Assembly: GCA_964017065.1 (NCBI GenBank)
Contig: OZ024790.1
Coordinates: 2,846,631-2,910,630 of the forward strand
Origin: Haliclona indistincta
Lineage: Eukaryota > Porifera > Demospongiae > Haplosclerida > Chalinidae
Direction: 5' to 3'
DNA length: 64,000 nt
Positions 22,320-31,769 of this stretch are shown piece by piece. The translations under genes and the position numbers were made by a program. The notes under the pieces were generated by a model. That model was not told the origin of the DNA. It worked only from the letters and a program-made list of their open reading frames with translations, and did no database searches. The stretch's first letter is position 1. Every line of letters begins with the position of its first letter.

Positions 22320-23145
22320 CTCGCTCGTATAATAGACACACCCAGTTGAATACTAGTGGTCAGCACTGACTGGCTAGTGATGGCATAATTATTGCACTGC
22401 ATTGTGATTTTGCGTTTTCAAAGCATATCCAGTGTATTACTCGACCATTGCAGTGCAAATCCACTGAGGAATCAGCACGCCCTTGGCACTACTTAGGTGC
22501 TTTATTTTTACAAAGCGCTCACAATAAACTGCTCTCCTTACTGACACACAAAGATAGCAGCTTGATCACATGAGGCTAAGCAGTGTATACACCAAGGCTT
22601 AATATCTAATGATGTGAATAATGAAAATAGTATGTACCTTCTCTAGTGGTATAGCTTGAGAGACAATGGTTACAGCATTCCTGTAGTATAAAGTTGACTT
22701 ATTTAGTATGTAAACACAGACACACACATGGCAGTGACACAGTGACACACACACACAAACACAAGGAAATTGACTGCAAGAAGACTTCCACTGACACATA
22801 CATGTATCATGTCATGCGCAGTCCAGGCTCACCATCAAAATTCAGCTGCACACGACACACAGCTACAACCGTGACACGCAAGAATGGGAGGCAAAACAGT
22901 CCCGGCTTTTCTATGAGCGATCGTTGATCATCAGTACGACTGGGTATGACCATAGATCTATGGTATATATGACTCGACTCGAGCTAGCTTCATCCATCTT
23001 GCTCACGTGCTCGTGCCTAGACCCGCCCACAATGCATCTTATTAGGCCTGTGTTCAGAGCCTGTGTTATACGATGTAGTATACGCCATTGTATAACTACG
23101 CTTATAGCATAGCTAAGAGTGTTTGACCAATCAGATTGCCCAGTT
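22320..23145. other. No gene seen
   Basis: Diverged repeat DNA with a short CA/GTGACA-rich patch (22708-22770). Open frames lack recognisable domains. Confidence 0.4.
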
Positions 23146-23319
23146 GCCGGGTTATATTTCTCATATGACCCGCGGGTTTTCATATGAATCGCATTATGTA
23201 CCGAGAAGCCCCGACCGGAAGTCACGTGCGCGAGCCGCCTTCGGCGGCTTATATTATCTACGCGCGCGCGCGTTTAGAAGCTCTATAAAGGCTTGTTTGG
23301 TGGATTGACCGGTCAGCAG

Positions 23320-23384
23320 GTTTCGGTGGCTCAGCGGTTTAGTGAGTGGTTTGTAGTTACGCTCCGGGTTCGATTACCAATCAT
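23320..23384 (+). repeat. tRNA-like SINE head
   Basis: CGGTGGCTCAGCGGTTTAGT is a good A box and GGGTTCGATTACC a near-consensus B box at the expected spacing, followed by a T-run that could end Pol III transcription. The same head precedes a T-run at 50012-50085. Confidence 0.6.
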
Positions 23385-23449
23385 GGTGTCTTTTTTTATT
23401 ATTTTTTTCTCTCCAAAAACGTAAGTTTTTTGTCCATTTACAACGCTCT

Positions 23450-23615
23450 AGACGATCTTTAGCAAGGGCAGAAGGCCCGCTTTAGGACGACCTTCTCGAC
23501 GATCCTTAGGCTTACCAAGGGCCGAAGGCCCGGTTTAGGACACCCTCCCGACGATCCTTAGGCTTAGCAAGGGCCGAAGGCCCGGTTTAGGACACCCTCC
23601 CGACTTTGCACAGTT
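23450..23615. repeat. ~57-bp minisatellite
   Basis: Three units contain GACGATCCTTAGGCTTAGCA, AGGGCCGAAGGCCCGGTTTA and GGACACCCTCC. The AAGGATCGTCG word (reverse complement) also recurs in the insertion at 46427-46791. Confidence 0.85.
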
Positions 23616-23799
23616 AGGAGAAGGTTTTTAGGGTTTAGGGTTTAGGATTTAGTTGTTAGACTAATGTTTCCTAGTGTGTGCTCTGACTAGAGTCCATATT
23701 TATCACGTGATTACCATGGCAACCAATCGGGGCTTCTCGGTACATAATGCCGTTCTTTTCATATGACCCGCGGGCTTTCATATGACCCGGCTACAAGTC

Positions 23800-24600
23800 A
23801 TTGTGTTATTAATGGAATTCATGATTGATAATACTATTCATAATAACTGCTGTGTAAACAAAGTCGGATGAATACAACACAGAAAGCAGATGAATGATGA
23901 CTGCGGAGATTTGCTGATTTGTTTTAGGTACAGTGAACCTAGAGCTAGAAGGCTGCTGCTGATGATGATAGGAGCTAGTAGGGGGTGCAGAATAGGTAGA
24001 TAGTGCTGTAACAGAGCTGGATATAGTGTCGAAGACTGAGGCAGTGAGGGAGGAGCTGGTTAGTGAAGATGGAAACACTGGAACAGTACGGTAGATTAGA
24101 GAGTGGACTGGATTATAGTTAGTGGCGAAGAGGCATTCTGGAAATAGCTGGTGGGTGGTGACGGAAGTTGATGGGAGGTTAGCGGTAGTAGATGAAAGGG
24201 TGGAGCTCGCAAGGGCTGGGCTGGGCTGATGGAAGTCACTGAGAGAGAGCTGCGCGATGGTGGTGGTAGTACGTAGTAGCTGGGATAAAAGCTACTGCTC
24301 AGTGTTGGAAGATCAGCAAAACCGCTTCGATTACACGGATTTTACCGGTTACCGTATAATTCGTCTGGTACGGTCGCGAACGGTATTTTGTCTGATTAAT
24401 TAAATTACGGTCTACACGGACACCGTTAATTTTCGGCGGGCCCGTGCCCATCACCGTATGTACCACGTGATCATTGGATCCATGGGTGTGGCAGCTACAA
24501 GCGAGCTCATGCTCATGGCGGCTCATGGAGCTACAGTTCAGTCGCGAGTTCAATCTATTCCACGCCATTCTCGGTCTCTCGACACACGGAGAAAATCTCT
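23800..24600. other. No clear gene; ACGGT-rich patch
   Basis: A Ser/Thr-rich minus frame at 23809-24078 is unrecognised. The segment 24318-24460 is rich in ACGG/CCGT words (ACCGGTTACCGTATAATTCG, GTACGGTCGCGAACGG), like the larger cluster at 30270-30570. Confidence 0.4.
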
Positions 24601-24602
24601 CG

Positions 24603-24711
24603 ATGGCAAGCCAGGTGATTTTTTGTTCGCATTGTGATGACTTTGTATCTCGGGCTCCGTACTATCGCCATAGGCGAATACGCCGTGATCCATCACCAAG
24701 TGGATTCCGAG
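24603..24711 (+). CDS. Possible first exon with a CxxC...YYRHR motif
   Basis: MASQVIFCSHCDDFVSRAPY and YRHRRIRRDPSPSGFR end at a phase-1 donor (CCGAG|GTACTT). A CxxC pair followed ~11 residues later by a YYRHR block resembles the zinc-ribbon start of some transposon-encoded proteins in marine invertebrates; that resemblance is from memory and unverified. No second exon was recognised before 25.6 kb. Confidence 0.3.
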
Positions 24712-25816
24712 GTACTTGTGTTATAGTTATAACAATAATAATAGTAGATTACCTTGTGGCTCTCTGCGCTGTAGTTGCTTGTACAGTGCAGTTGCCCGAG
24801 CCGTGGCTTGCCCAGGTGGGCGGAGCCTTCATTGAGTATGCTGATTTTGTGTTTCGTGCCTCTCTCTTCTCCAGCATGTGTCTAGTAAGTTATTTTAGCT
24901 CTTCTCTATTGGTGTTCATTATGTAGGTGTTGCTCATTGATCTTGTGTACTATGTTTGTACTCGGTGGTCAAGTCCATAGTCTATACCGATGATGATATC
25001 ATTGATCACTGATTGATTCATGCTTGAGATATTATAATATGGACCACTATTGTATCGTAACTTTATGTGTCCTCTCTCAGATGTCACTGTTCATCTAGAT
25101 GACTTGCAGTGTCATAATAATTACCTGGGATGCGTATGTGTCAGTGGAGGGGTGTTTAGGTGGGTCGGTATTATGTGTATGTGTGTGTGCCGTCCAAAAC
25201 ACAGCTGGTACAGAATCTCATTATTCAAAAGCGCTACAAACAAAAAATATTATGTCCTCAAACCAATTCATATGCCTTGAAATACATCTACAAAAATTGT
25301 GAGAGCCTTGTGTCGATGTTTTCAGAATAACTTCACCATCTGTGGTAACTGCGTGTTAGTCACTAGTATACACTCTACGGCTATAATGGCACGATGTCTG
25401 TTTGTTGCAGTGAGTGTCCCAGGTGTGTGTTCTATCAGAACTAGTTAAAGTCATCATTGAAAAGTCATCGATCACAGTGTTTTACCCCTCTCCATCTCTC
25501 TCTTCTACCTGTGTATGTGTGAGCGCACGAACGGCAAAAGCTACGATGATTATTTTTGTTGTACATTTTCTTTATCTATTGCTCTTAAATTTTATTTCGT
25601 AAATTTTATCTCTTGCTGACTATACAAAGAAGCGAAATCCACGCCAATCACATCTGTATCCCGTAACCTTATTGTAGCTTAGCAACTTAGAGACTGTGAC
25701 CCTGTGAGCAAGGAGATGTTACATTTGAAACCCTAGTCAATTTTTGATCTCACTGCATCCCTTGTGTATGTGTCTTCCTTATTCTTTACTCTACTCTCTC
25801 AAAATCTCTTACCACA

Positions 25817-25821
25817 CACAT

Positions 25822-25865
<44 letters not shown>

Positions 25866-25875
25866 ACACACATAA
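25817..25875. repeat. (CA)n microsatellite
   Basis: Nearly pure CA run. The 170 bp that follow recur at 26560-26700 as a diverged copy. Confidence 0.95.
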
Positions 25876-26359
25876 ACCTAAAGGGCAAGAGTTCGGGCTC
25901 TGCACAATCAATGGACACTGCGCTGGCAGCTTGAGAAATCTCCACTTGTTGACCCATGCGACAGATTTGCTACAGTTTGATTTTGGACAGGACACTATAT
26001 TCAGGAAGTCCATGCAATGTTGAACATAGTTGTAATAAATTGTATCTTGCATGCAGTTAGTGCTGCCACAGTTCCTCGCCCAGCTGAGGTAGAGGGTAAG
26101 TTATCATGCTAGGCATAGAACCATACCAACAGAAGGGTGGCCCTGTCTATCTAGTCCAGTGTAAGTGAGCGAGTGAGTATGTATGTTCCGGTTGTCTAGC
26201 GGTTAGATTCTGACCTTCTAGAGTGGGGATTCCTGCATGTGTGTGTGAACATAGTTATTGGTTGAGTTGCTTACCATAGATCATGTTATTTTTCGGACAG
26301 ACTATTTCACAAGTTGGTGTGTGTAGTATTGTGAACTTCACTTCTAATCTTGCTCTAGA

Positions 26360-26545
26360 CTATGTCTTTCATCCATTTCTGCCGGATACGAAAAGAGGCT
26401 ACAGTAAGACACAACTCACTCAACTGATGCTCTTAAACCAAGGTACGAACTCACTGTTATTAGTTTTTGTCTAACATATTGTGTGCGCAGGCTAAGCTCC
26501 TCCTCCCTTCAAGTAGACACAACTCACTCAACTGGTGCTCTTAAA
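26360..26545 (+). repeat. Second copy of the exon-like 19.6-kb repeat
   Basis: An acceptor-like CTTGCTCTAG precedes YVFHPFLPDTKRGYSKTQL, then an AAG|GTACGA site at about 26442 and one further CACAACTCACTCAACTGG unit. Differences from the 19.6-kb copy within the open stretch are few and keep the frame. Confidence 0.5.
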
Positions 26546-26786
26546 CCTAAATCTTTTGACACACACATAAACCTAAAGGGAAAGAGTTCAGGCTCAGCAC
26601 ACTGCGCTGACAGCTTGAGAATCTACACGTGTTGACTGTTGAAAACCATTGGACAGATTCGCTACAGTTTGATTATGGACAAGACACTATAATTATTCAA
26701 TATCTGTTCCTATGTTTAAGATAATCATGAACATAATAATTATTATACTAAAAATGTTTTTGGCTAGCTAGTTAGTTGGTGCCGAA

Positions 26787-27745
26787 CAAACCTGACATTC
26801 CATCAAACAGCTTCCAGTGAGATTACACAGAATTAAATGCTATTGGAACAGAGAAATAGCTCTGTTTACCTAGAATCAGGGTTTATAGTCACTAGGTCTA
26901 TCAAACAGCACTAAATTCAGTGAGAATGCATACAGTTGACTGCTATTGAGCTATTGGAACAGAGAAATAGCTCTGTTTACCTAGAATCAGGGTTTATAGT
27001 CACTAGGTCTATCAAACAGCACTAAATTCAGTGAGAATGCATACAGTTGACTGCTATTGAGCTATTGGAACAGAGAAATAGCTCTGTTTACCTAGAATCA
27101 GGGTTTATAGTCACTAGGTCTAACAAACAGCACTAAATTCAGTGAGAATGCATACAGTTGACTGCTATTGAGCTATTGGAACAGAGAAATAGCTCTGTTT
27201 ACCTAGAATCAGGGTTTATAGTCACTAGGTCTATCAAACAGCACTAAATTCAGTGAGAATGCATACAGTTGACTGCTATTGAGCTATTGGAACAGAGAAA
27301 TAGCTCTGTTTACCTAGAATCAGGGTTTATAGTCACTAGGTCTAACAAACAGCACTAAATTCAGTGAGAATGCATACAGTTGACTGCTATTGAGCTATTG
27401 GAACAGAGAAATAGCTCTGTTTACCTAGAATCAGGGTTTATAGTCACTAGGTCTATCAAACAGCACTAAATTCAGTGAGAATGCATACAGTTGACTGCTA
27501 TTGAGCTATTGGAACAGAGAAATAGCTCTGTTTACCTAGAATCAGGGTTTATAGTCACTAGGTCTATCAAACAGCACTAAATTCAGTGAGAATGCATACA
27601 GTTGACTGCTATTGAGCTATTGGAACAGAGAAATAGCTCTGTTTACCTAGAATCAGGGTTTATAGTCACTAGGTCTAACAAACAGCACTAAATTCAGTGA
27701 GAATGCATACAGTTGACTGCTATTCAGCTATTGGAACAGAATCAG
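26787..27745. repeat. Satellite with a 111-bp unit, eight copies plus a partial
   Basis: GCTATTGGAACAGAG recurs at 26839, 26950, 27061 and then every 111 bp to 27616, with a truncated unit at 27727. Each unit contains a hairpin (AACAGAG AAATAG CTCTGTT). The only regular variant is CTATCAAAC versus CTAACAAAC, in the order A A B A B A A B. Confidence 0.97.
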
Positions 27746-28400
27746 GGTTTCACGAACCAATCCACTAAGAGTGTACGTACACACCTCCCTGAGACCTGTA
27801 AAGAGTCTCACTTGTCTAGCTGTAGTTTAATAACCCATTGTATCAGTAGAGCGTATGACATGCTACTGTTGATTGTGACTGTTTGCTCTTTGATTATACA
27901 AAACATGTACTAATTCATCAAAATAAAGTCTCAGTTAGTTTCTGTGTTGTTCTTGAAAGCTCGCTGTTGATAAAAGAAGAAAACATAAATCATAATACCC
28001 AAGCAGCACTAACCGTTAAAGCATCGATGAGTATAGCTTTAGCCAAAATTGTAGCTGCACAAAATGATGTGTCTGCCTCCAATCACGAGGAGAAACTACT
28101 CACTAAGGTCAGACACACAGCTAAGAACAAGAGAGAGAAAGAGTTGGAAAACACTGTCACACACACAGACAGGTGTACGTCCTTGCACATACCTGTCATG
28201 TTTAACAGTAATCATTTGGGGAGTGTTAGAGTAACAGCTTCAGCAGTACAGTGAGAGGCCTTCCTAGCTTAAAGTGCATTTAGGGACCGTCTGTTCTTTA
28301 TCCCTGTTTCAGAAAGGAGAGAACAAGAAAGAGTGAGAGAGGGCTATAATTGGAGAACTACCAAGCACACACAAACGCATGCACATGATGCACTACCTCA
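27746..28400. other. Unrecognised open stretch
   Basis: A frame to 28254 (KASMSIALAKIVAAQNDVSA, NHEEKLLTKVRHTAKNKREK) could be the end of a coding exon, but no start, acceptor or domain is convincing. Confidence 0.2.
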
Positions 28401-28429
28401 AAGGGACAGACATACTGACGAGAAAGAGA

Positions 28430-28526
28430 AAAAGAGATAGAGGGAGGGAGGGAGAGGGAGGGAGGGAGGGAGAGAGAGGGAGAGAGAGAGAGAGGGAGAG
28501 TGAGCGAGAGAAAGACGGAGAGAGAG

Positions 28527-28565
<39 letters not shown>

Positions 28566-28615
28566 CAGAGAGAGGGAGGGAGAGGGAGGGAGAGAGGGAG
28601 AGGGAAGAGAGTGTT
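28430..28615. repeat. GA-rich low-complexity tract
   Basis: Interrupted GAGAGA/GAGGGA purine run, with a (CA)n patch further on at 28958-28986. It creates spurious Arg/Glu- and Ser/Leu-rich frames. Confidence 0.95.
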
Positions 28616-29133
28616 CACACAAACAAGGGTTACACATACTTTGATTGCTCATTGCAGGTGATAAGAGAAGAACCAACACACTGTGGCTTACCACTACTAG
28701 GTGTTCACATATTCAGCAGCTACAGAGGAAGAGAGAAGAAATAGAAATACATTGGTGACCAATTACCATCATCATGATACTATGTGATCTAGACTGTGAG
28801 ATGAAAGAGACTGAGAGCAAGAAAGAAAGGGACAGAGAGCTACTGCTGGAGGACACACACATAATTATTATTACATATGAACTGCATGTGACATCTTGAC
28901 AGTGTGCTGACAAAAGATGGGACAACTTGAACTAGACAAATGAAGGTTCAAAACAAACACACACACGCACACACACACACACACAGTACTTACTACTTTG
29001 GTGATACACAATAATCTACTGATAGCACATGAAGATCAATGCAAATCGATCTGAGTCATGCTATAATAGTTTAGAGAATGAGAGAACAGAGAGATGGGAG
29101 GCAAAGACAAGAGACAGGAACAGTGGAACTCAC

Positions 29134-29193
29134 TTGTATCTCAGACTCTGATGCTGGTACCGGTATTAAATGCTGACACGCTCGTGCTGACAT
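29134..29193 (-). CDS. Possible first exon of a minus-strand gene
   Basis: ATG at 29193 opens MSARACQHLIPVPASESEIQ, ending exactly at a strong donor, CAA|GTGAGT, in phase 0. It lies next to a compact CpG-rich promoter-like region. Downstream exons were not found, and the product is unknown. Confidence 0.3.
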
Positions 29194-29281
29194 CTTGCTA
29201 GTCGGTCGCGCCTTATTTAGCGCGCAATCATCCTATTGGTCAGCCGATTCTCGCACGTGAGTAACCACGCGGTCGATCTAT
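29194..29281. promoter_or_regulatory. Candidate bidirectional promoter
   Basis: This 88-bp GC-rich stretch holds TTATTTAGCGCGC, an inverted CCAAT box (CTATTGGTCAGCC) and an E-box (CACGTG). Plausible short first exons lead away on both strands (29193 minus, 29282 plus). Confidence 0.35.
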
Positions 29282-29323
29282 ATGGCGCTAGGGCAGCTTC
29301 CACAGCCTTCACATTCACTCAAG
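29282..29323 (+). CDS. Possible first exon of a plus-strand gene
   Basis: ATG in the context TATATGGCG opens MALGQLPQPSHSLK and reaches a donor-like AAG|GTGATG in phase 0. It is very short, the product is unknown, and no later exon was identified. Confidence 0.2.
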
Positions 29324-29599
29324 GTGATGTCTGTTATCATTTTCTGACTATTGTTACAGCTATCTGTGTTTATAGGAGCCGTATGAAACTGATCTAATAG
29401 CTGAGACTGAGTATTTGCGCCGTTTGGATGCATTACTTTTTGATAGACTAGAGCGTAAATGATGATGATGTCTGTGTTCAAGGTTTGAAAAAACTTAGTA
29501 ATTAGTAACTTGGACTGTTGTAGCTTTGTTATGGGTTGTGGAGTTTTCTCACTATACACCTTCACACCTTGCCGTGCAACCTATGTGGATTAAGATATT

Positions 29600-30080
29600 A
29601 GGTTCATTGTTCTGGCACTGTTTTTCTCATTCAGGTTATCTGCTCTTAGACAGTGTTTTTATCATTCAGGGTGACTGAGATTGTGTCAAAGGTTCATTAT
29701 TCTGTCTTGTGCTGTATATATATTTCTCTCATTCAGGTAATGTGCTCTGAGACGAAGTCCAACGTGGTTTTCTCATTCGGGATGACTGAGATAATATCAA
29801 AGGTTCATTGTTCTGTTGTGTGCTGTATAACTGTGTTTCTCATTCAAGTTATGTGCTCTGAGACGAAGTCCAACGTTGGTTTTCTCATTCAAGATGACTG
29901 AGATAATATCAAAGGTTCATTGTTCTGTTGTGTGCTGTATAACTGTTTCTCTCATTCAGGTTATGTGCTCTGAGACGGAGTCCAACGTTGGTTTTCTCAT
30001 TCAAGATGACTGAGATAATATCTAAGGTTCATTTTTCTGTTGTGTGCTGTATAACTGTCTCTCTCATTCAGGTTATCTAC
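29600..30080. repeat. ~112-bp tandem repeat, four copies
   Basis: Units contain TCTCATTCAGGTTATGTGCT, GAGACGAAGTCCAACGTTGG and AAGGTTCATTGTTCTG. The plus-strand frame at 29653-29901 is a by-product. Confidence 0.9.
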
Positions 30081-30269
30081 TCTTAGACAGACCTGTAGGC
30101 TGTTGATATATATATCAGGCTAGATGTAAGTGCTTGATTGTTTATTTATTGTTGCATAATTATTTTTATTAACAGATTTTCAAGGCTACAATTTATTCAG
30201 TGAAGAAGCAAACAAACTATTTTATTGTTCAGTGTCTATTTTATTGTCGTTTAGTATTAATTTTATTCG

Positions 30270-30575
30270 AAACAATACGGTACAGTTATTATCACCCCGT
30301 ATCAAACGATTTCACCAAGCCGTGGAGAGCCCGTACTCAACTATTTCACGGTGTATACCCGTCACTTCAACGGGACAGTCCTTCCCGTTATCTTTATTCG
30401 ACGGTACGTTTTTAAACCGTGAACATCGATTCTACGGTGCAATCCGTATAATCTCGAGTCTCATTACGGGTTGTCACGGTCATAAAACGGGAAGCCGACG
30501 GACCCCGTGTATTCGTAATACACGGTTTCGGTTTACTTATAATACGGCGCCGTATTTCTGGACAGGTTTTGCTGT
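30270..30575. other. ACGG/CCGT motif cluster
   Basis: More than 20 ACGG or CCGT words occur in ~300 bp, many as ACGGT or CCCGT, in both orientations (for example CCCGTGTATTCGTAATACAC followed by GG). The flanks are AT-rich. No coding explanation was found. Confidence 0.6.
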
Positions 30576-30728
30576 GAGACTAGCTGTAACTTGTTGAGTA
30601 GTTGGGTCAAAAACGTCGTCGACTTGCGGGACAAAAACGCAGCAGCTCTGGACACAAAAAGACAGCAAGAGAACGTTCCATCGTAGCTTTTGCGTCGAAA
30701 AGTACTGTTGCTATGCTATAAATAACTT

Positions 30729-30861
30729 AGATACCTCGTCCGCGGGTCATACGTGATTTATAAACCCTCCGCGGTAAGTAACGACCTCGCTACGCTCGGT
30801 ACGGTCGTCACAACAACCGCGTCGGGTTTATAAATCCCGTATGACCCTTGACTCGGTATCT
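30729..30861. mobile_element. Palindromic MITE, ~133 bp
   Basis: AGATACC...GGGTCATACGTGATTTATAA at the left returns as TTATAAATCCCGTATGACCC...GGTATCT at the right. The interior is GC-rich and has no coding content. Confidence 0.75.
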
Positions 30862-30869
30862 AACTATTA

Positions 30870-31090
30870 TATAACATTGTATAACTATGTATAACAGCAA
30901 GAAATATACGCACAGTATACACACTGAATACACTATTGTATAACTTACCTTTCCTCTCTATGGTATAACTTGCGAAATACACTACTGTATACACTATTGT
31001 AAACATCAATCATACATGATGTAGTATAACAACAGTATAATGGATTTATACACAGTGTAGCATACTACAGTATAACCAGTCTTTTGCATG
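30870..31090. repeat. GTATA/TATAC-rich cluster (right)
   Basis: Dense TATAAC, GTATAC and TATACAC motifs mirror the left cluster at 15920-16130. It lies just inside the inverted GCACTAAATCTTTCTAC motif. Confidence 0.65.
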
Positions 31091-31212
31091 GTGTAACTCT
31101 CTCCAATAACAGTTGTGGGATGCTGCGCTATTTTGTTCACTAAAGTACTTAGTGAGCATTTACAATATTTAATTAGTGCTGTATGCACTAAATCTTTCTA
31201 CAATAATTGGAC

Positions 31213-31370
31213 GATGATCAACAGTGTCTCTTCCAATAAGCTTTTCATGATCACCAAAGAATTTTGCTGTTAAAAATCAAAGTGTTCATGGTTAGGCATC
31301 TAGGTTTTTACCATTTGGAGAACTTTTTTTAGAGTTAGGATTTTGATTTAGAGTTAGGATTTAGTGGTGT
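31213..31370 (+). repeat. Displaced tail of segmental duplication copy A
   Basis: GATCAACAGTGTCTCTTCCA to AAGTGTTCATGGTTAGGCAT matches 54680-54800, which in copy B directly follows the equivalent of 15590-15823. Confidence 0.8.
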
Positions 31371-31613
31371 ATGCTCTACTTGCTACACATTATAATAGGC
31401 ATAGAATAGTGCACCTGTACATGTTAAATGATTCCTACAATACCTGGGCTAGATTTAGTGCAAGCTCTACCAAATCTTGCCTACTGTTGATGAAGGAAAC
31501 ATTTAATGGTATGTTTACTATTACAATTATAGGAAAGATTTGCCTCTGCTAAAATTATTTCTACACTATTGTAGAAAAGATTTAGTGCCACTGGTAAAAT
31601 TATCCCTTCATTA

Positions 31614-31757
31614 TTAACCCTCGGCGCATGCGCGAGGGTTACGGTACTTGGTTTGTCATTAACCCTCGGCGCATGCGCGAGGGTTACGGTACTTGGTTTG
31701 TCGTTCACTCACTCACTCGTTAACCCTCGGCGCATGCGCGAGGGTTACGGTACTTGC
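31614..31757. repeat. Three copies of an NRF-1-like palindrome repeat
   Basis: A ~36-bp unit (TAACCCTCG-GCGCATGCGC-GAGGGTTACGG) occurs at about 31614, 31659 and 31720. Each core is a perfect GCGCATGCGC palindrome, the NRF-1 consensus. An inverted copy lies at about 53728-53754. Confidence 0.8.
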
Positions 31758-31769
31758 TTTGTCGTTCGG

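Larger units (their letters stand above)
23146..23792. mobile_element. Inverted-repeat element with nested SINE head and minisatellite
   Basis: The left end (GCCGGGTTATAT, then ATGACCCGCGGG and TTATGTACCGAGAAGCCCC) is repeated inverted at the right end (GGGGCTTCTCGGTACATAA ... ATGACCCGGC). Inside lie a tRNA-like segment (23320-23384), a T-rich tract and a GGCCGAAGGCCCGG minisatellite. No transposase was seen. Confidence 0.75.
15824..31213. other. 15.4-kb block present in copy A, absent at the matching site in B
   Basis: Copy B reads continuously from the equivalent of 15823 to the equivalent of 31213 (54660-54700), while copy A is split here. Near the ends lie inverted motifs (GTAGGAGAGATTTAGTGC at about 15880; GCACTAAATCTTTCTAC at about 31186), each followed inward by a GTATA-rich cluster. 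The content is satellites, microsatellites and small elements; no transposase was recognised. Confidence 0.55.

Noticed and set aside
23461..23615. Coding exon in the GGCCGAAGGCCCGG region
   Set aside because: It is a short minisatellite inside an inverted-repeat element, with stops in all frames.
26190..26240. tRNA-Glu-like sequence (GTTGTCTAGCGGTTAGATTC)
   Set aside because: Only the A box is good; the B-box region (GGGGATTCCTG) is degenerate and the arms do not fold.
16390..27745. CRISPR array
   Set aside because: The 101-bp and 111-bp arrays have no unique spacers between repeats, and the genome is animal.
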